Source: an uncultured Paracoccaceae bacterium
GTDB lineage: Bacteria; Pseudomonadota; Alphaproteobacteria; Rhodobacterales; Rhodobacteraceae
Assembly: GCA_913061275.1 (NCBI GenBank)
Contig: CAJXSR010000020.1
Span: 1-64,000 of the forward strand
Direction of reading: 5' to 3'
DNA: 64,000 nt
Below the pieces are notes generated by a model that saw nothing but the letters and a program-made list of their open reading frames with translations, had not been told where the DNA came from and did not search any database. Below are positions 1-9,485 of this stretch, piece by piece (position 1 is the first letter of the stretch; every line of letters begins with the position of its first letter). The position numbers were made by a program, and so were the translations under genes.

Positions 1-103
1 AACGAATAGCCGCTTAAATGAGAACATGGAGCGGCACTAAACCGCGACAGGTCCAGTCGTGATAGCGTTGATTGTTATGTCTAACGTCAGCACCTGTGGG
101 ACA
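1..103. mobile_element. Terminal part of an IS21-like element (body lies left of window)
   Basis: The segment ends in a 26-bp sequence (78-103) that is the exact reverse complement of 13817-13842. A 42-bp subterminal stretch (16-57) matches 13843-13884 in direct orientation at about 35 of 42 positions. Termini of the TGT...ACA type plus repeated subterminal blocks are typical of IS21-family ends, which is the basis for the family guess. No transposase codons are visible here; an istAB pair, if present, would lie to the left of base 1. With the copy at 13817 it brackets the nitrate reductase region. The repeat itself is seen directly; the family is inference. Confidence 0.55.
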
Positions 104-130
104 AATTTGAGGATTTAAATAAGGGAGGAT

Positions 131-829
131 TTAGTAAGTTGGATCATCAATACTGGTAGTAGGCTTTGCAAATGCAATCAAATCTGCAAGGTTGGAAATT
201 GTTACACGTGAACCGCTCACTTGAACTCCGTAGGGTTGCAAGGCTTTGATTGCGCGAGATAGGTTTTCTGGGGTCATTCCAAGATAGGATGCCAATAGAC
301 GCTTTTCCATCTTCAACTCGAATTCAACCGCATTGCCCGCAAACTTGTACTGGCGCAAAAGATAATTAGCCAAACGTTCGATAGAGGTACGCAATTTCAG
401 GTTTTTGGTGGTTTTCACTACGGATCGATAACATTGGGCCAATTCATTAACAACAGAACGTGCAAAAATGTTGTCGATATCAAACACGGCACGAACATCT
501 TTGGATGGTAGTAAAATGATGCGTGATTTTTCATGTGTTCGTGCCGACATAAGGTATGGAGAATCCTTAATTACGGCCGCCAAAATAAACGTAGAGACAG
601 GCCTTACAGTCGCCATCACAGTTTCGCGGCCATTCCACCTAGAAAAAAGTTCAACACTTCCTTCAACCACAATATGTAAAAAATCACAGGGTTCGTCTTC
701 TGTGATCAGCTCTATTTGGGGAGGGAAGTTTTGAATATAAGCACCCCGTAATAAGGTTTCGAAATTAATATCTGCCATCTCGCGAAACAAAGCCAAGGAT
801 CGGATCTCTTGAATGTCGATTGGTTTCAT
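131..829 (-). CDS. Crp/Fnr family transcriptional regulator (Dnr/NarR-like, no Fe-S cysteines)
   Basis: A 232-residue regulator with an N-terminal cyclic-nucleotide-binding-type beta-barrel (about residues 15-125), a long dimerisation helix (125-145) and a C-terminal winged helix (about 150-225). The recognition helix reads TPENLSRAIKAL; E188, S191 and R192 match the E-x-x-S-R signature by which FNR-like proteins read TTGA half-sites. The cysteine cluster of true FNR is absent from the N-terminus, so it is not an oxygen sensor of the FNR type and more resembles Dnr/NnrR/NarR regulators, which respond to NO or nitrate/nitrite. It is divergent from the nar genes, and a perfect FNR-type box lies 27 bp before its start codon, so it probably controls narK-narGHJI and perhaps itself. 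Confidence 0.88.
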   Translation of the reverse strand: MKPIDIQEIRSLALFREMADINFETLLRGAYIQNFPPQIELITEDEPCDFLHIVVEGSVELFSRWNGRETVMATVRPVSTFILAAVIKDSPYLMSARTHEKSRIILLPSKDVRAVFDIDNIFARSVVNELAQCYRSVVKTTKNLKLRTSIERLANYLLRQYKFAGNAVEFELKMEKRLLASYLGMTPENLSRAIKALQPYGVQVSGSRVTISNLADLIAFAKPTTSIDDPTY

Positions 830-855
830 AAGTGATTCAGCCTTCAGATAAGTAT

Positions 856-869
856 TTGATGTTTATCAA
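856..869. promoter_or_regulatory. Perfect FNR/Dnr-type box
   Basis: The sequence is TTGAT-GTTT-ATCAA, a perfect match to the FNR/Dnr consensus TTGAT-N4-ATCAA. It sits in the divergent region between the Crp/Fnr gene (start 829) and narK1. Being close to the regulator's start codon, it may autoregulate that gene (possibly as a repressor site) as well as act on narK. Confidence 0.7.
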
Positions 870-992
870 GGATAAAGAAGGAAGATGTCAAGTTCGCGGT
901 TAACCGTTTCAAGTATTACGCGCCAAATTTATAATATTACAACCCCAATTACTTTAGATGGTTACTTATTTTACCCACAAACCTTCCTGTTT

Positions 993-1006
993 TTGACACA
1001 GATCAA
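993..1006 (+). promoter_or_regulatory. FNR/Dnr-type activator box of the nar operon
   Basis: TTGAC-ACAG-ATCAA matches TTGAT-N4-ATCAA at 9 of 10 defined bases. Its centre (999.5) would give a class II promoter with transcription starting near 1041, about 48 bp before the narK1 start chosen here. That geometry also argues that the upstream extension of the reading frame (from 885) is not translated. Confidence 0.6.
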
Positions 1007-1088
1007 GAACGTCATCCCATTTAACCGTCACTTCATTGCAAAGCCTGCATTGGCTGGGATTTTAATTAAGAGATGTGAGGGGCCATTA

Positions 1089-2495
1089 ATGGAACTGCAA
1101 AACAAAGCCACAAGCCTATGGCGCAATTTTTTCAACGTAAGAATGGTTCAGATTAGAACCTTCCACATGACGTGGTTTGCGTTCTTTTCATGCTTTTTTG
1201 CATGGTTTGGCATCGCACCACTGATGATCATCGTGCGTGAAGAACTGGATCTGACAAAATCACAAGTTGGTTGGTCAATTATCGCGTCAGTAGCGGTAAC
1301 GGTGTTTGCGCGATTCTTTATCGGTTGGTTATGTGATCGGATCGGGCCAAGACTATCTTATACATATTTGTTGACACTTGGTGCGTTTCCCGTAGCCGGG
1401 ATCGGACTTGCAGATAGCTTTGAAAGCTTTTTGTTCTTCCGCTTACTAATCGGTGTGATCGGGGCGTCGTTCGTTATTACGCAATATCATACATCTGTTA
1501 TGTTCGCGCCGAACGTTGTGGGCACGGCCAACGCTACATCAGCGGGTTGGGGTAACTTAGGCGGCGGTGTCACACAGTTTGCCATGCCAATGGTGTTTTC
1601 GATGTTTGTTGTCGGTTTCGGATTTACCGATGCACAAGGTTGGCGTTTGTCCATGATGGTTGTGGGTGCGGTTATCTTTTGTACTGGCATCGCATATTAC
1701 TACCTGACCCAGGATGCGCCTGAAGGGAACTATAAAGAATTGCGTGAAAAAGGGCTGTTGCCGAAGAAAGAAAAAGTCACCCGTGATTATTTCAAGGCAA
1801 TGCAAGATTACCGCGTTTGGGTTTTGTTTCTGATTTATGGTGCTTGTTTCGGTATCGAGCTTACAGTCAACAACGTGGCAGCCCTATACTTCTTTGATTA
1901 CTTCGACCTAAGCCTATTGGCTGCGGGTGGGGTGGCTGCATCTTTTGGCTTGATGAATATCTTCGCGCGGACTTTGGGCGGCATCTTTGGCGATAACTTC
2001 GGGGCCTTATGGGGCTTGAAGGGCCGGTCATTCTGGTTGTTCATAGTGCTATTGGGCGAAGGCCTTGCACTGATGCTGTTTAGCCAAATGCAGGTTCTGT
2101 TTCTGGCAATCCCGACATTGATCATCTTCTCATTGTTCACACAGATGGCTGAAGGTGCAACATACTCTGTGGTGCCTTTCATCAACAAAAAGGCACTGGG
2201 TGCAGTAGCCGGTGTTGTTGGTGCTGGCGGTAACGCAGGTGCGGTTGCAGCAGGGTTCTTGTTCAAGGGCGCGATGGAATGGAATGATGTGTTCTTTGTC
2301 ATCGGGGTAACCGTGGCATGCGCATCGGTTCTGTCATTCTTATTACGCTTCTCGCCTGAGCAAGAAGCAGAAGAAAAGGCAGCTTTTGAAGCAGCTCAAT
2401 TCGATACGCTGCAACTGAAAGCTGACCGTGCAAATGCTGCACTGCGCCATTCAGTTGAAATTGTCGAAGAATATAAACGCACACATAAGGCGTAA
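1089..2495 (+). CDS. narK: MFS nitrate/nitrite transporter, NarK1 type
   Basis: A 468-residue, 12-helix major facilitator of the nitrate/nitrite porter family; NarK1-type members are thought to act as nitrate:proton symporters that start nitrate uptake. The start at 1089 is chosen because it follows a GAGGGG ribosome site and begins just before the first hydrophobic helix (residues about 18-45). The open frame runs back to 885, but that part covers the FNR box and promoter and has no transporter-like sequence. The loop after helix 2 carries the MFS-type segment GWLCDRIGPR, and glycine-rich nitrate-signature-like segments follow in both halves (GWGNLGGG; GVVGAGGNAGA). It is first in the nar operon. 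In Paracoccus NarK1 and NarK2 are fused in one protein; here they are separate genes. Confidence 0.9.
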   Translation: MELQNKATSLWRNFFNVRMVQIRTFHMTWFAFFSCFFAWFGIAPLMIIVREELDLTKSQVGWSIIASVAVTVFARFFIGWLCDRIGPRLSYTYLLTLGAFPVAGIGLADSFESFLFFRLLIGVIGASFVITQYHTSVMFAPNVVGTANATSAGWGNLGGGVTQFAMPMVFSMFVVGFGFTDAQGWRLSMMVVGAVIFCTGIAYYYLTQDAPEGNYKELREKGLLPKKEKVTRDYFKAMQDYRVWVLFLIYGACFGIELTVNNVAALYFFDYFDLSLLAAGGVAASFGLMNIFARTLGGIFGDNFGALWGLKGRSFWLFIVLLGEGLALMLFSQMQVLFLAIPTLIIFSLFTQMAEGATYSVVPFINKKALGAVAGVVGAGGNAGAVAAGFLFKGAMEWNDVFFVIGVTVACASVLSFLLRFSPEQEAEEKAAFEAAQFDTLQLKADRANAALRHSVEIVEEYKRTHKA

Positions 2496-2510
2496 GCCTA
2501 ACTGAAATTG

Positions 2511-2530
2511 GCGGGCCACTGATGGCCCGC
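2511..2530 (+). other. Intercistronic hairpin between narK1 and narK2
   Basis: GCGGGCCA-ctga-TGGCCCGC forms a perfect 8-bp stem with a 4-base loop in the 61-bp gap between the two transporters. The bases after it (TTCAATCT) are not a real T-tract, so it is more likely an mRNA-processing or stability element, or a leaky attenuator, than a full terminator. Confidence 0.5.
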
Positions 2531-2556
2531 TTCAATCTCACCAGAGGAGACGAAAA

Positions 2557-4164
2557 GTGGGACAAGATCTAAGAAACTATACACCGGATGATGAGGCCTA
2601 TTGGGAGTCTACCGGTAAAGCGATTGCCACGCGCAATCTGTGGATATCCATCCCGTCGCTACTATGTGGCTTTGCGGTTTGGCTATATTGGGGCATCATC
2701 ACAGTTCAGATGATCAATCTGGGCTTTGCCTTTGAAAAATCCGAACTGTTTACATTGGCCGCTATTGCAGGCCTGACGGGCGCTACACTGCGTATTCCGT
2801 CAACCTTCTTTATCCGGATTGCGGGCGGGCGAAACACAATATTTTTCACCACCGCATTGTTGATGATCCCTGCGATTGGCGCGGGTTATGCATTGCAAGA
2901 TCCCAATACACCACTTTGGAAATTCCAAGTTCTGGCGTTCCTATCTGGTATCGGTGGCGGTAACTTTGCCAGCTCGATGTCCAACATCAGTTTCTTTTAC
3001 CCCAAGAAAATTCAGGGCTATGCACTGGGTATGAATGCGGGTCTGGGCAATTTCGGTGTGACCACAATGCAAATTGTGATCCCGTTGGTGATGACATTTG
3101 GTCTGTTCGGTGGTGATCCGCTGGTTCTACAAAACACATCTGGTACATTGATCGGTAAAATTCCGGCAGGCACAGAAACCTATATCCATAACGCTGGTTA
3201 CGTATGGCTTCTGGCCCTTATTCCACTGGCCTTTGCGGGTTGGTTGGGGATGAACAATATTCGTGATGAGCATGTATCACCTGACATTCCAGGCCCGATA
3301 GGCGCTTTCAGCACTATCACAGGTATGCTGCTTGTCGGTTTCGTTACGGCTGCTTTCGGCCTTTGGCTACTATTGCCTGCCAAAGTGGGCGGTTCTGGTT
3401 TCATGGTGTCCAAATGGTTGGTGTTACCGATTGTTATCGCACTGACTGTGTTCTTGTTGAAAATGATCCCGGGTGCTGTGGGTCAAAACCTGACACGCCA
3501 GTATAAAATCTTCAACAACAAGCACACATGGGCGATGACTGTGATCTACACAATGACCTTTGGTTCATTCATCGGTTTTGCGGCGACATTTGCGCTGGCA
3601 ATTAAAGTGGTGTTTGGTTTTCAACACGTCATGGTCGACGGTGTGATGACACACAATCTAGCAAACCCCGATGGGCCGTCTGCCTTGATGTATGCTTGGA
3701 TGGGGCCGTTTATCGGCGCTTTAATCCGTCCTTTGGGTGGTATGATTGCCGATAAAATGGGCGGCGCGAAAGTGACCCAGATCATTTCTATCGCAATGGT
3801 GGCATCGGCCCTAGGTGTGGCTTACTTCCTGAAGCTGGCTTATGTTTCAGAAACACCGCAAGATTACTTTTTGCCATTCATGGGATTGTTCCTAATCTTG
3901 TTTGCCGCAACGGGTATCGGAAACGGCTCTACCTTCCGCACAATCGCGGTTGTGTTTGACAAAGAACAGGCTGGCCCGGTTCTAGGTTGGACATCTGCTG
4001 TAGCTGCATATGGTGCCTTCATTATCCCCAAAGTGTTTGGTGAGCAGATCAAAGCTGCCACACCTGAGTATGCACTTTACGGGTTTGCCGTTTTCTACGG
4101 TGTTTGCATCTTGATCAACTGGTGGTTCTATTTGCGCCCCGGTGCATACGTGAAAAACCCATAA
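2557..4164 (+). CDS. narK: MFS nitrate/nitrite transporter, NarK2 type
   Basis: A 535-residue 12-TM major facilitator, paralogous to the gene before it. NarK2-type porters are generally assigned nitrate/nitrite antiport, exporting the nitrite made by NarGHI. It starts with GTG after an AGAGGAGA ribosome site. The nitrate-signature-like segment GIGGGNFASSMSNISFFYPK lies in the first half and GIGNGSTFRTIAVVF in the second, as in NarK2 proteins. A large periplasmic or loop insertion between helices (about residues 195-225) and the length of about 535 are usual for this branch. The 64-bp gap to narG holds a strong hairpin. Confidence 0.9.
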   Translation: MGQDLRNYTPDDEAYWESTGKAIATRNLWISIPSLLCGFAVWLYWGIITVQMINLGFAFEKSELFTLAAIAGLTGATLRIPSTFFIRIAGGRNTIFFTTALLMIPAIGAGYALQDPNTPLWKFQVLAFLSGIGGGNFASSMSNISFFYPKKIQGYALGMNAGLGNFGVTTMQIVIPLVMTFGLFGGDPLVLQNTSGTLIGKIPAGTETYIHNAGYVWLLALIPLAFAGWLGMNNIRDEHVSPDIPGPIGAFSTITGMLLVGFVTAAFGLWLLLPAKVGGSGFMVSKWLVLPIVIALTVFLLKMIPGAVGQNLTRQYKIFNNKHTWAMTVIYTMTFGSFIGFAATFALAIKVVFGFQHVMVDGVMTHNLANPDGPSALMYAWMGPFIGALIRPLGGMIADKMGGAKVTQIISIAMVASALGVAYFLKLAYVSETPQDYFLPFMGLFLILFAATGIGNGSTFRTIAVVFDKEQAGPVLGWTSAVAAYGAFIIPKVFGEQIKAATPEYALYGFAVFYGVCILINWWFYLRPGAYVKNP

Positions 4165-4177
4165 ACAAAACAATCAA

Positions 4178-4205
4178 CCTGTCCTGTGCCACGGCACAGG
4201 GCAGG
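4178..4205 (+). other. Strong hairpin upstream of narG
   Basis: CCTGTCCTGTGCC and GGCACAGGGCAGG pair over 13 positions (one G-U wobble) around a 2-base loop, ending about 20 bases before the narG start. No T-tract follows, so it is probably an RNA stability or processing element that separates the narK messages from the abundant narGHJI message rather than a terminator. Confidence 0.5.
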
Positions 4206-4228
4206 GTATATCCAACCAGGAGAATGAT

Positions 4229-7200
4229 ATGAGTCATCTGCTCGACCGCCTAAATTTCTTCCAGTCAAAAGAGCTGGATCAATTCTCAAATGGCCACGGC
4301 CAAACCACATGCGAAAACCGCGATTGGGAAGACACTTATCGAAATCGCTGGCGGCATGATAAGGTTGTTCGTTCCACCCACGGGGTGAACTGCACGGGTT
4401 CTTGTTCCTGGAAAATCTACGTTAAATCTGGCATTGTAACTTGGGAAACACAGCAAACTGACTACCCGCGCACACGCCCTGATTTGCCAAACCACGAACC
4501 ACGCGGCTGTGCCCGTGGCGCCAGCTACAGTTGGTATCTATATTCCGCTAACCGTGTGAAAAACCCACTTATTCGCGGTAAATTGATGAAGGCATGGCGC
4601 AAGATGCGCGAAAACCTTTCACCGACCGCCGCATGGAAAGCCCTGCAAGAAGATCCAATTCTGCGCGCGACTTATGTCAAGACACGTGGCAAGGGCGGTT
4701 TTGTGCGGGCAAACTGGGACGAGGCGACAGAAATTATCGCCGCAGCTAATGCATACACCGCAAAAACGTATGGCCCTGACAGGGTGTTTGGGTTTTCCCC
4801 TATCCCAGCCATGTCAATGGTCAGCTACGCAGCGGGCTCACGTTACCTAAGCTTGCTGGGCGGTACTGTGATGTCGTTCTACGATTGGTATTGCGATCTG
4901 CCGCCAGCATCTCCGATGACTTGGGGGGAACAAACTGACGTTCCTGAAAGTGCCGATTGGTACAACTCTGGCTTCTTATTACTTTGGGGCAGTAACGTGC
5001 CGCAAACCCGTACACCTGATGCGCACTTCTATACCGAAGCACGCTATCGTGGTACTAAATCTGCTGTGATCTGTCCTGACTATTCGGAAGCCGCAAAATT
5101 CGGTGATATTTGGCTGGCCCCAAAACAGGGAACAGACAGCGCACTGGCAATGGCAATGGGGCACGTTATCTTGCGTGAATTCCACCTTGATCGCCAAACC
5201 GAATATTTTGAAGATTATTGCCGTAAATACAGTGATTTCCCGATGCTTGTTCGTCTGGAAGAGAAAGATGGAAAGCTTATTCCGGGCCGTTTCTTGCGTG
5301 CAGATGATCTGCGCGGCAAACTTGGTGAGAAAAACAATCCCGAATGGAAAACTGTGGCTTGGGATAGCAAGGCCAATGGACCGTGCGCCCCGAATGGCTC
5401 TGTTGGTTACCGCTGGGGTGAAGACGGCGAATGGAACTTGGAAGAACGTGCCAAAGGTGCTGATACCATGTTGCAGATGTCAAATATCCTTGAAGGCGAC
5501 CATGACGATATTGTCGGGGTTGATTTCCCGTATTTTGGCGGCGAAGCAACAGAGAACTTCGTGAAATGTGAACACCCTGACGTTCTGACCAAGAACATTC
5601 CTGTAAAACGTATCAAAACAGACAAGGGCGAAGTTATCGTGGCCACAGTGTTTGATCTGTTCTGCGCAAACTACGGCTTGGATCGTGGTTTGGGTGGCGA
5701 CTGGGTTGCGACAGACTATGCGGAAGATATTCCTTACACACCTGCTTGGGCTGAGAAAATCACGGGCGTATCTGCTGATAAGATTGAAACTGTTGCGCGC
5801 GAATTTGCCCGCAATGCTGAGAAAACCAATGGGAAATCCATGATTATTTTGGGTGCTGGTCTAAACCACTGGTATCACATGGATATGAATTATCGCGGCA
5901 TTATCAATATGCTGGTGATGTGTGGTTGTGTGGGTCAATCGGGTGGCGGTTGGAGTCACTATGTGGGGCAGGAAAAACTGCGTCCGCAAACTGGTTGGCA
6001 ACCGTTGGCATTCGCACTGGATTGGATGCGTCCACCACGGCACATGAATTCCACATCTGCGTGGTATGCGCACACAGACCAATGGCGTTATGAACAGTTG
6101 GCTACAGATGAAATCTTGTCGCCTACTGCGCCAGAAGGTGATTGGGATGCTAGTCTGATTGACTATAACATCCGTGCCGAGCGCATGGGTTGGTTACCAT
6201 CTGCACCGCAATTGAAAACCAATCCGTTTGAAGTGGCAAAAGCTGCGAAGAAGGCGAAAAAGGAAATTCCTGCCTATGTTGCGGATCAGTTAAAGTCTGG
6301 CAAATTAGAGATGTCTTGCGAAGATCCGGATGCTCCGGAAAACTGGCCGCGTAATCTATTTGTTTGGCGTTCTAACCTGCTGGGATCATCTGGTAAGGGT
6401 CACGAATATTTCTTGAAACATCTTCTGGGAACAGATCATGGCGTGATGGGCAAAGATCTTGGCGAAGAGGGCGGTCAAATGCCCAAAGAGGCCAAATGGC
6501 ATGAAGATGCACCAAAAGGCAAACTTGATCTGCTGGTGACCATCGACTTTAGGATGTCCACAACGGCTGTTTATTCAGACATCGTTTTGCCGACTGCAAG
6601 TTGGTACGAAAAAGACGATATGAACACGTCTGATATGCACCCGTTCATTCACCCACTTCAGGCGGCTGTTGATCCAGCTTATGAAAGTAAATCGGATTGG
6701 GAAATCTTTAAAGCGATTGCCAAGAAGTTTAGTGAAGTGTCTCCTGAAATTTTGGGCGTTGAAACTGATATTGTTCAACTGCCAATCCTGCACGATACAC
6801 CTGCCGAGATTGCACAAGATCAAGTGCTGGACTGGAAAAAAGGTGAATGTGATCTGATCCCTGGCAAAACCGCACCAAACTATGTTGTGGTTGAGCGGGA
6901 CTATCCTAATCTTTACAAGAAGTTCACATCTATAGGCCCACTCTTAGATAAGCTTGGGAACGGTGGTAAAGGCATTAACTGGAATACCGAAGTAGAGGTG
7001 CAGCATCTGCGTGATCTAAACGGTGTTGTTTTAGACGAAGGCGTTTCCGAAGGGATGCCAAAGTTGGACACAGCTATTGATGCTTGTGAAATGATCCTGA
7101 TGTTGGCACCCGAAACCAACGGTGAAGTTGCCATGAAAGCTTGGGCAGAACTGTCCAAGGCAACAGGTCGTGAACATGCGCATCTTGCCCAAGGTGCGGA

Positions 7201-7963
7201 ACATACCAAAATCCGTTTCCGCGATATTGCCGCTCAACCGCGCAAGATCATTAGTTCGCCTACATGGTCGGGCATTGAAAGCGAAGAGGTTTGCTATAAC
7301 GCAGGCTACACCAACGTGCATGAGTTGATTCCATGGCGCACCTTGACGGGCCGTCAGCAGCTTTATCAAGATCATCTATGGATGCGTGCGTTTGGCGAAG
7401 GGTTTTGTGCGTATCGACCTCCTGTTGATCTGAAGACAATTAATTCGGACATCAACACGGACGAAGGTGAGCCGCATGTGATCCTGAATTTCATCACACC
7501 ACACCAGAAATGGGGTATTCACTCGACTTATTCCGACAACCTGATGATGCTAACGCTGAACAGGGGCGGGCCAGTTGTTTGGCTGTCTGAAAACGACGCT
7601 AAAATAGCGGGCTTGGTCGATAACGATTGGGTTGAGGTTTACAATGCCAATGGTGCTTTGACTGCGCGTTGTGTTGTGTCCCAACGGATGAAAGATGGTA
7701 CGATCTTTATGTATCACGCTCAGGAAAAGATCGTGAATACGCCAGGCTCCGAAAAAACCGGAAATAGGGGGGGTATCCACAACTCTGTGACGCGAACAAC
7801 AGTGAAACCGACCCATATGATTGGGGCCTATGCCCATCAAAGCTATGGTTTCAACTACTACGGCACTGTGGGTTCAAATCGTGATGAGTTCGTTATTGTA
7901 AGAAAAATGCGCAAGGTTGATTGGCTTGACCAACCCGCGACAAACGTGGAGGCAGCAGAATGA
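4229..7963 (+). CDS. narG: Respiratory nitrate reductase alpha subunit
   Basis: At 1244 residues it has the normal length of NarG, the bis-MGD molybdenum subunit that reduces nitrate to nitrite on the cytoplasmic face of the membrane. The FS0 cluster ligands are visible as H51-x3-C55-x3-C59 and C94, and the Mo ligand aspartate is D223 in FYDWYCDLPP; all sit one residue beyond the E. coli positions. The N-terminus MSHLLDRLNFF is the vestigial Tat-like peptide typical of NarG. The ribosome site is AGGAG before ATG. The stop codon overlaps the narH start (ATGA), indicating translational coupling. It should assemble with NarH and NarI and be matured by NarJ. Confidence 0.98.
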   Translation: MSHLLDRLNFFQSKELDQFSNGHGQTTCENRDWEDTYRNRWRHDKVVRSTHGVNCTGSCSWKIYVKSGIVTWETQQTDYPRTRPDLPNHEPRGCARGASYSWYLYSANRVKNPLIRGKLMKAWRKMRENLSPTAAWKALQEDPILRATYVKTRGKGGFVRANWDEATEIIAAANAYTAKTYGPDRVFGFSPIPAMSMVSYAAGSRYLSLLGGTVMSFYDWYCDLPPASPMTWGEQTDVPESADWYNSGFLLLWGSNVPQTRTPDAHFYTEARYRGTKSAVICPDYSEAAKFGDIWLAPKQGTDSALAMAMGHVILREFHLDRQTEYFEDYCRKYSDFPMLVRLEEKDGKLIPGRFLRADDLRGKLGEKNNPEWKTVAWDSKANGPCAPNGSVGYRWGEDGEWNLEERAKGADTMLQMSNILEGDHDDIVGVDFPYFGGEATENFVKCEHPDVLTKNIPVKRIKTDKGEVIVATVFDLFCANYGLDRGLGGDWVATDYAEDIPYTPAWAEKITGVSADKIETVAREFARNAEKTNGKSMIILGAGLNHWYHMDMNYRGIINMLVMCGCVGQSGGGWSHYVGQEKLRPQTGWQPLAFALDWMRPPRHMNSTSAWYAHTDQWRYEQLATDEILSPTAPEGDWDASLIDYNIRAERMGWLPSAPQLKTNPFEVAKAAKKAKKEIPAYVADQLKSGKLEMSCEDPDAPENWPRNLFVWRSNLLGSSGKGHEYFLKHLLGTDHGVMGKDLGEEGGQMPKEAKWHEDAPKGKLDLLVTIDFRMSTTAVYSDIVLPTASWYEKDDMNTSDMHPFIHPLQAAVDPAYESKSDWEIFKAIAKKFSEVSPEILGVETDIVQLPILHDTPAEIAQDQVLDWKKGECDLIPGKTAPNYVVVERDYPNLYKKFTSIGPLLDKLGNGGKGINWNTEVEVQHLRDLNGVVLDEGVSEGMPKLDTAIDACEMILMLAPETNGEVAMKAWAELSKATGREHAHLAQGAEHTKIRFRDIAAQPRKIISSPTWSGIESEEVCYNAGYTNVHELIPWRTLTGRQQLYQDHLWMRAFGEGFCAYRPPVDLKTINSDINTDEGEPHVILNFITPHQKWGIHSTYSDNLMMLTLNRGGPVVWLSENDAKIAGLVDNDWVEVYNANGALTARCVVSQRMKDGTIFMYHAQEKIVNTPGSEKTGNRGGIHNSVTRTTVKPTHMIGAYAHQSYGFNYYGTVGSNRDEFVIVRKMRKVDWLDQPATNVEAAE

Positions 7964-9483
7964 AAGTTCGCGCACAAATAGGCATGGTTCTGAACCTTGA
8001 TAAATGTATCGGGTGTCACACATGTTCGGTCACTTGTAAAAACGTATGGACCAGCCGAGACGGTGTTGAATACGCTTGGTTCAACAATGTTGAAACCAAG
8101 CCCGGCACTGGCTACCCAACAGACTGGGAAAACCAGTCGCGTTGGAACGGTGGTTGGGAACGTACCAAACGCGGTAAACTGCAACCGAAACAGGGTGCTA
8201 AATGGCGGATTTTGGCGAATATTTTCGGCAACCCCGACCTGCCAGAAATTGACGATTACTACGAACCGTTTGATTTCGATTATGACCACCTGAAATCAGC
8301 CCCAGAAATGGAGGCGTTCCCAACGGCACGCCCGCGTTCCAAGATCACTGGAGAGCGGATGGAAAAGATCGTCAAAGGGCCAAACTGGGAAGAAATCCTA
8401 GGCGGTGAGTTCTCTAAACGATCTGAGGATTACAACTTCGAGGGTATTCAAAAGGAAATCTACGGCGAATACGAAAATACCTTCATGATGTATTTGCCGC
8501 GTCTTTGCGAGCACTGCTTGAACCCAACATGTGTAGCATCATGCCCATCGGGTGCGATCTATAAGCGTGAAGAAGATGGTATTGTTCTGATCGATCAGGA
8601 AAAATGCCGTGGTTGGCGGATGTGTGTATCTGGTTGTCCTTACAAAAAGATTTACTACAACTGGGAATCTGGCAAATCAGAAAAATGCACCTTCTGCTAT
8701 CCACGCATTGAATCTGGCAACCCAACAGTTTGTTCGGAAACATGTGTGGGCCGAATTCGTTATTTAGGCGTGATGCTTTATGATGCGGACAAGATCGAAG
8801 AAGCGGCAAATGCGCCTGAAACCACTGATCTTTATGAAGCGCAACTTGATGTTTTTCTGGATCCAAAAGATCCCGAGGTTATTGCAGCGGCGCGTGCTGA
8901 TGGTGTGCCTGAGGATTGGATTAAATCCGCGCAGGAAAGCCCAGTTTGGAAAATGGCGATGGATTGGAAAATTGCATTTCCGTTGCATCCAGAATACCGC
9001 ACCTTGCCAATGGTTTGGTATATCCCACCGCTTTCGCCCATCCAGAACGCGGCAGCAGCTGGTCAAATTGGCGTAGATGGCGACATGCCAGACGTAAAAT
9101 CCCTGCGTATACCAGTGAAGTATCTGGCAAATATGCTGACCGCAGGTGACGAAGAACCAATCGTGACAGCATTGGAGCGGATGTTGGCTATGCGTTCATA
9201 TATGCGGTCGAAAACCGTAGATGGGGTGATTGATGAAGGTATCGCAGAGCGCGTAGGTCTTAATAAAAATCTGATTGAAGACATGTATAAAATCATGGCT
9301 ATTGCGGATTATGAAGATCGTTTTGTGATCCCGACAACCCACCGTGAACTTGCAGAAGATGTTTTGGATTTACGTGGTGGCTGTGGTTTCACAGACACCA
9401 ATGGATGCTCAACAGGTATCAACAAAGGCTCGATGTTTGGTGGCAGTAAAAAAGCGGCGTTCACAATGCCGAAGGAGGCGTAA
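7960..9483 (+). CDS. narH: Respiratory nitrate reductase beta subunit
   Basis: A 507-residue iron-sulfur subunit that carries electrons from NarI haem to NarG. Four cysteine groups are present: CIGCHTCSVTCK near the start, then CEHCLNPTCVASC, CRGWRMCVSGC and CTFC...CSETC in the middle. The tryptophan in CRGWRMC in place of a cysteine is the hallmark of the [3Fe-4S] cluster of NarH. The start codon overlaps the narG stop by 4 bases, and narJ follows after 2 bases. Confidence 0.98.
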   Translation: MKVRAQIGMVLNLDKCIGCHTCSVTCKNVWTSRDGVEYAWFNNVETKPGTGYPTDWENQSRWNGGWERTKRGKLQPKQGAKWRILANIFGNPDLPEIDDYYEPFDFDYDHLKSAPEMEAFPTARPRSKITGERMEKIVKGPNWEEILGGEFSKRSEDYNFEGIQKEIYGEYENTFMMYLPRLCEHCLNPTCVASCPSGAIYKREEDGIVLIDQEKCRGWRMCVSGCPYKKIYYNWESGKSEKCTFCYPRIESGNPTVCSETCVGRIRYLGVMLYDADKIEEAANAPETTDLYEAQLDVFLDPKDPEVIAAARADGVPEDWIKSAQESPVWKMAMDWKIAFPLHPEYRTLPMVWYIPPLSPIQNAAAAGQIGVDGDMPDVKSLRIPVKYLANMLTAGDEEPIVTALERMLAMRSYMRSKTVDGVIDEGIAERVGLNKNLIEDMYKIMAIADYEDRFVIPTTHRELAEDVLDLRGGCGFTDTNGCSTGINKGSMFGGSKKAAFTMPKEA

Positions 9484-9485
9484 AG

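Noticed and set aside
885-1088. Extended N-terminus for the first NarK
   Set aside because: The frame is open from 885 but crosses the FNR-type box at 993 and the expected promoter, has no transporter-like sequence, and a well-spaced GAGGGG precedes the ATG at 1089.
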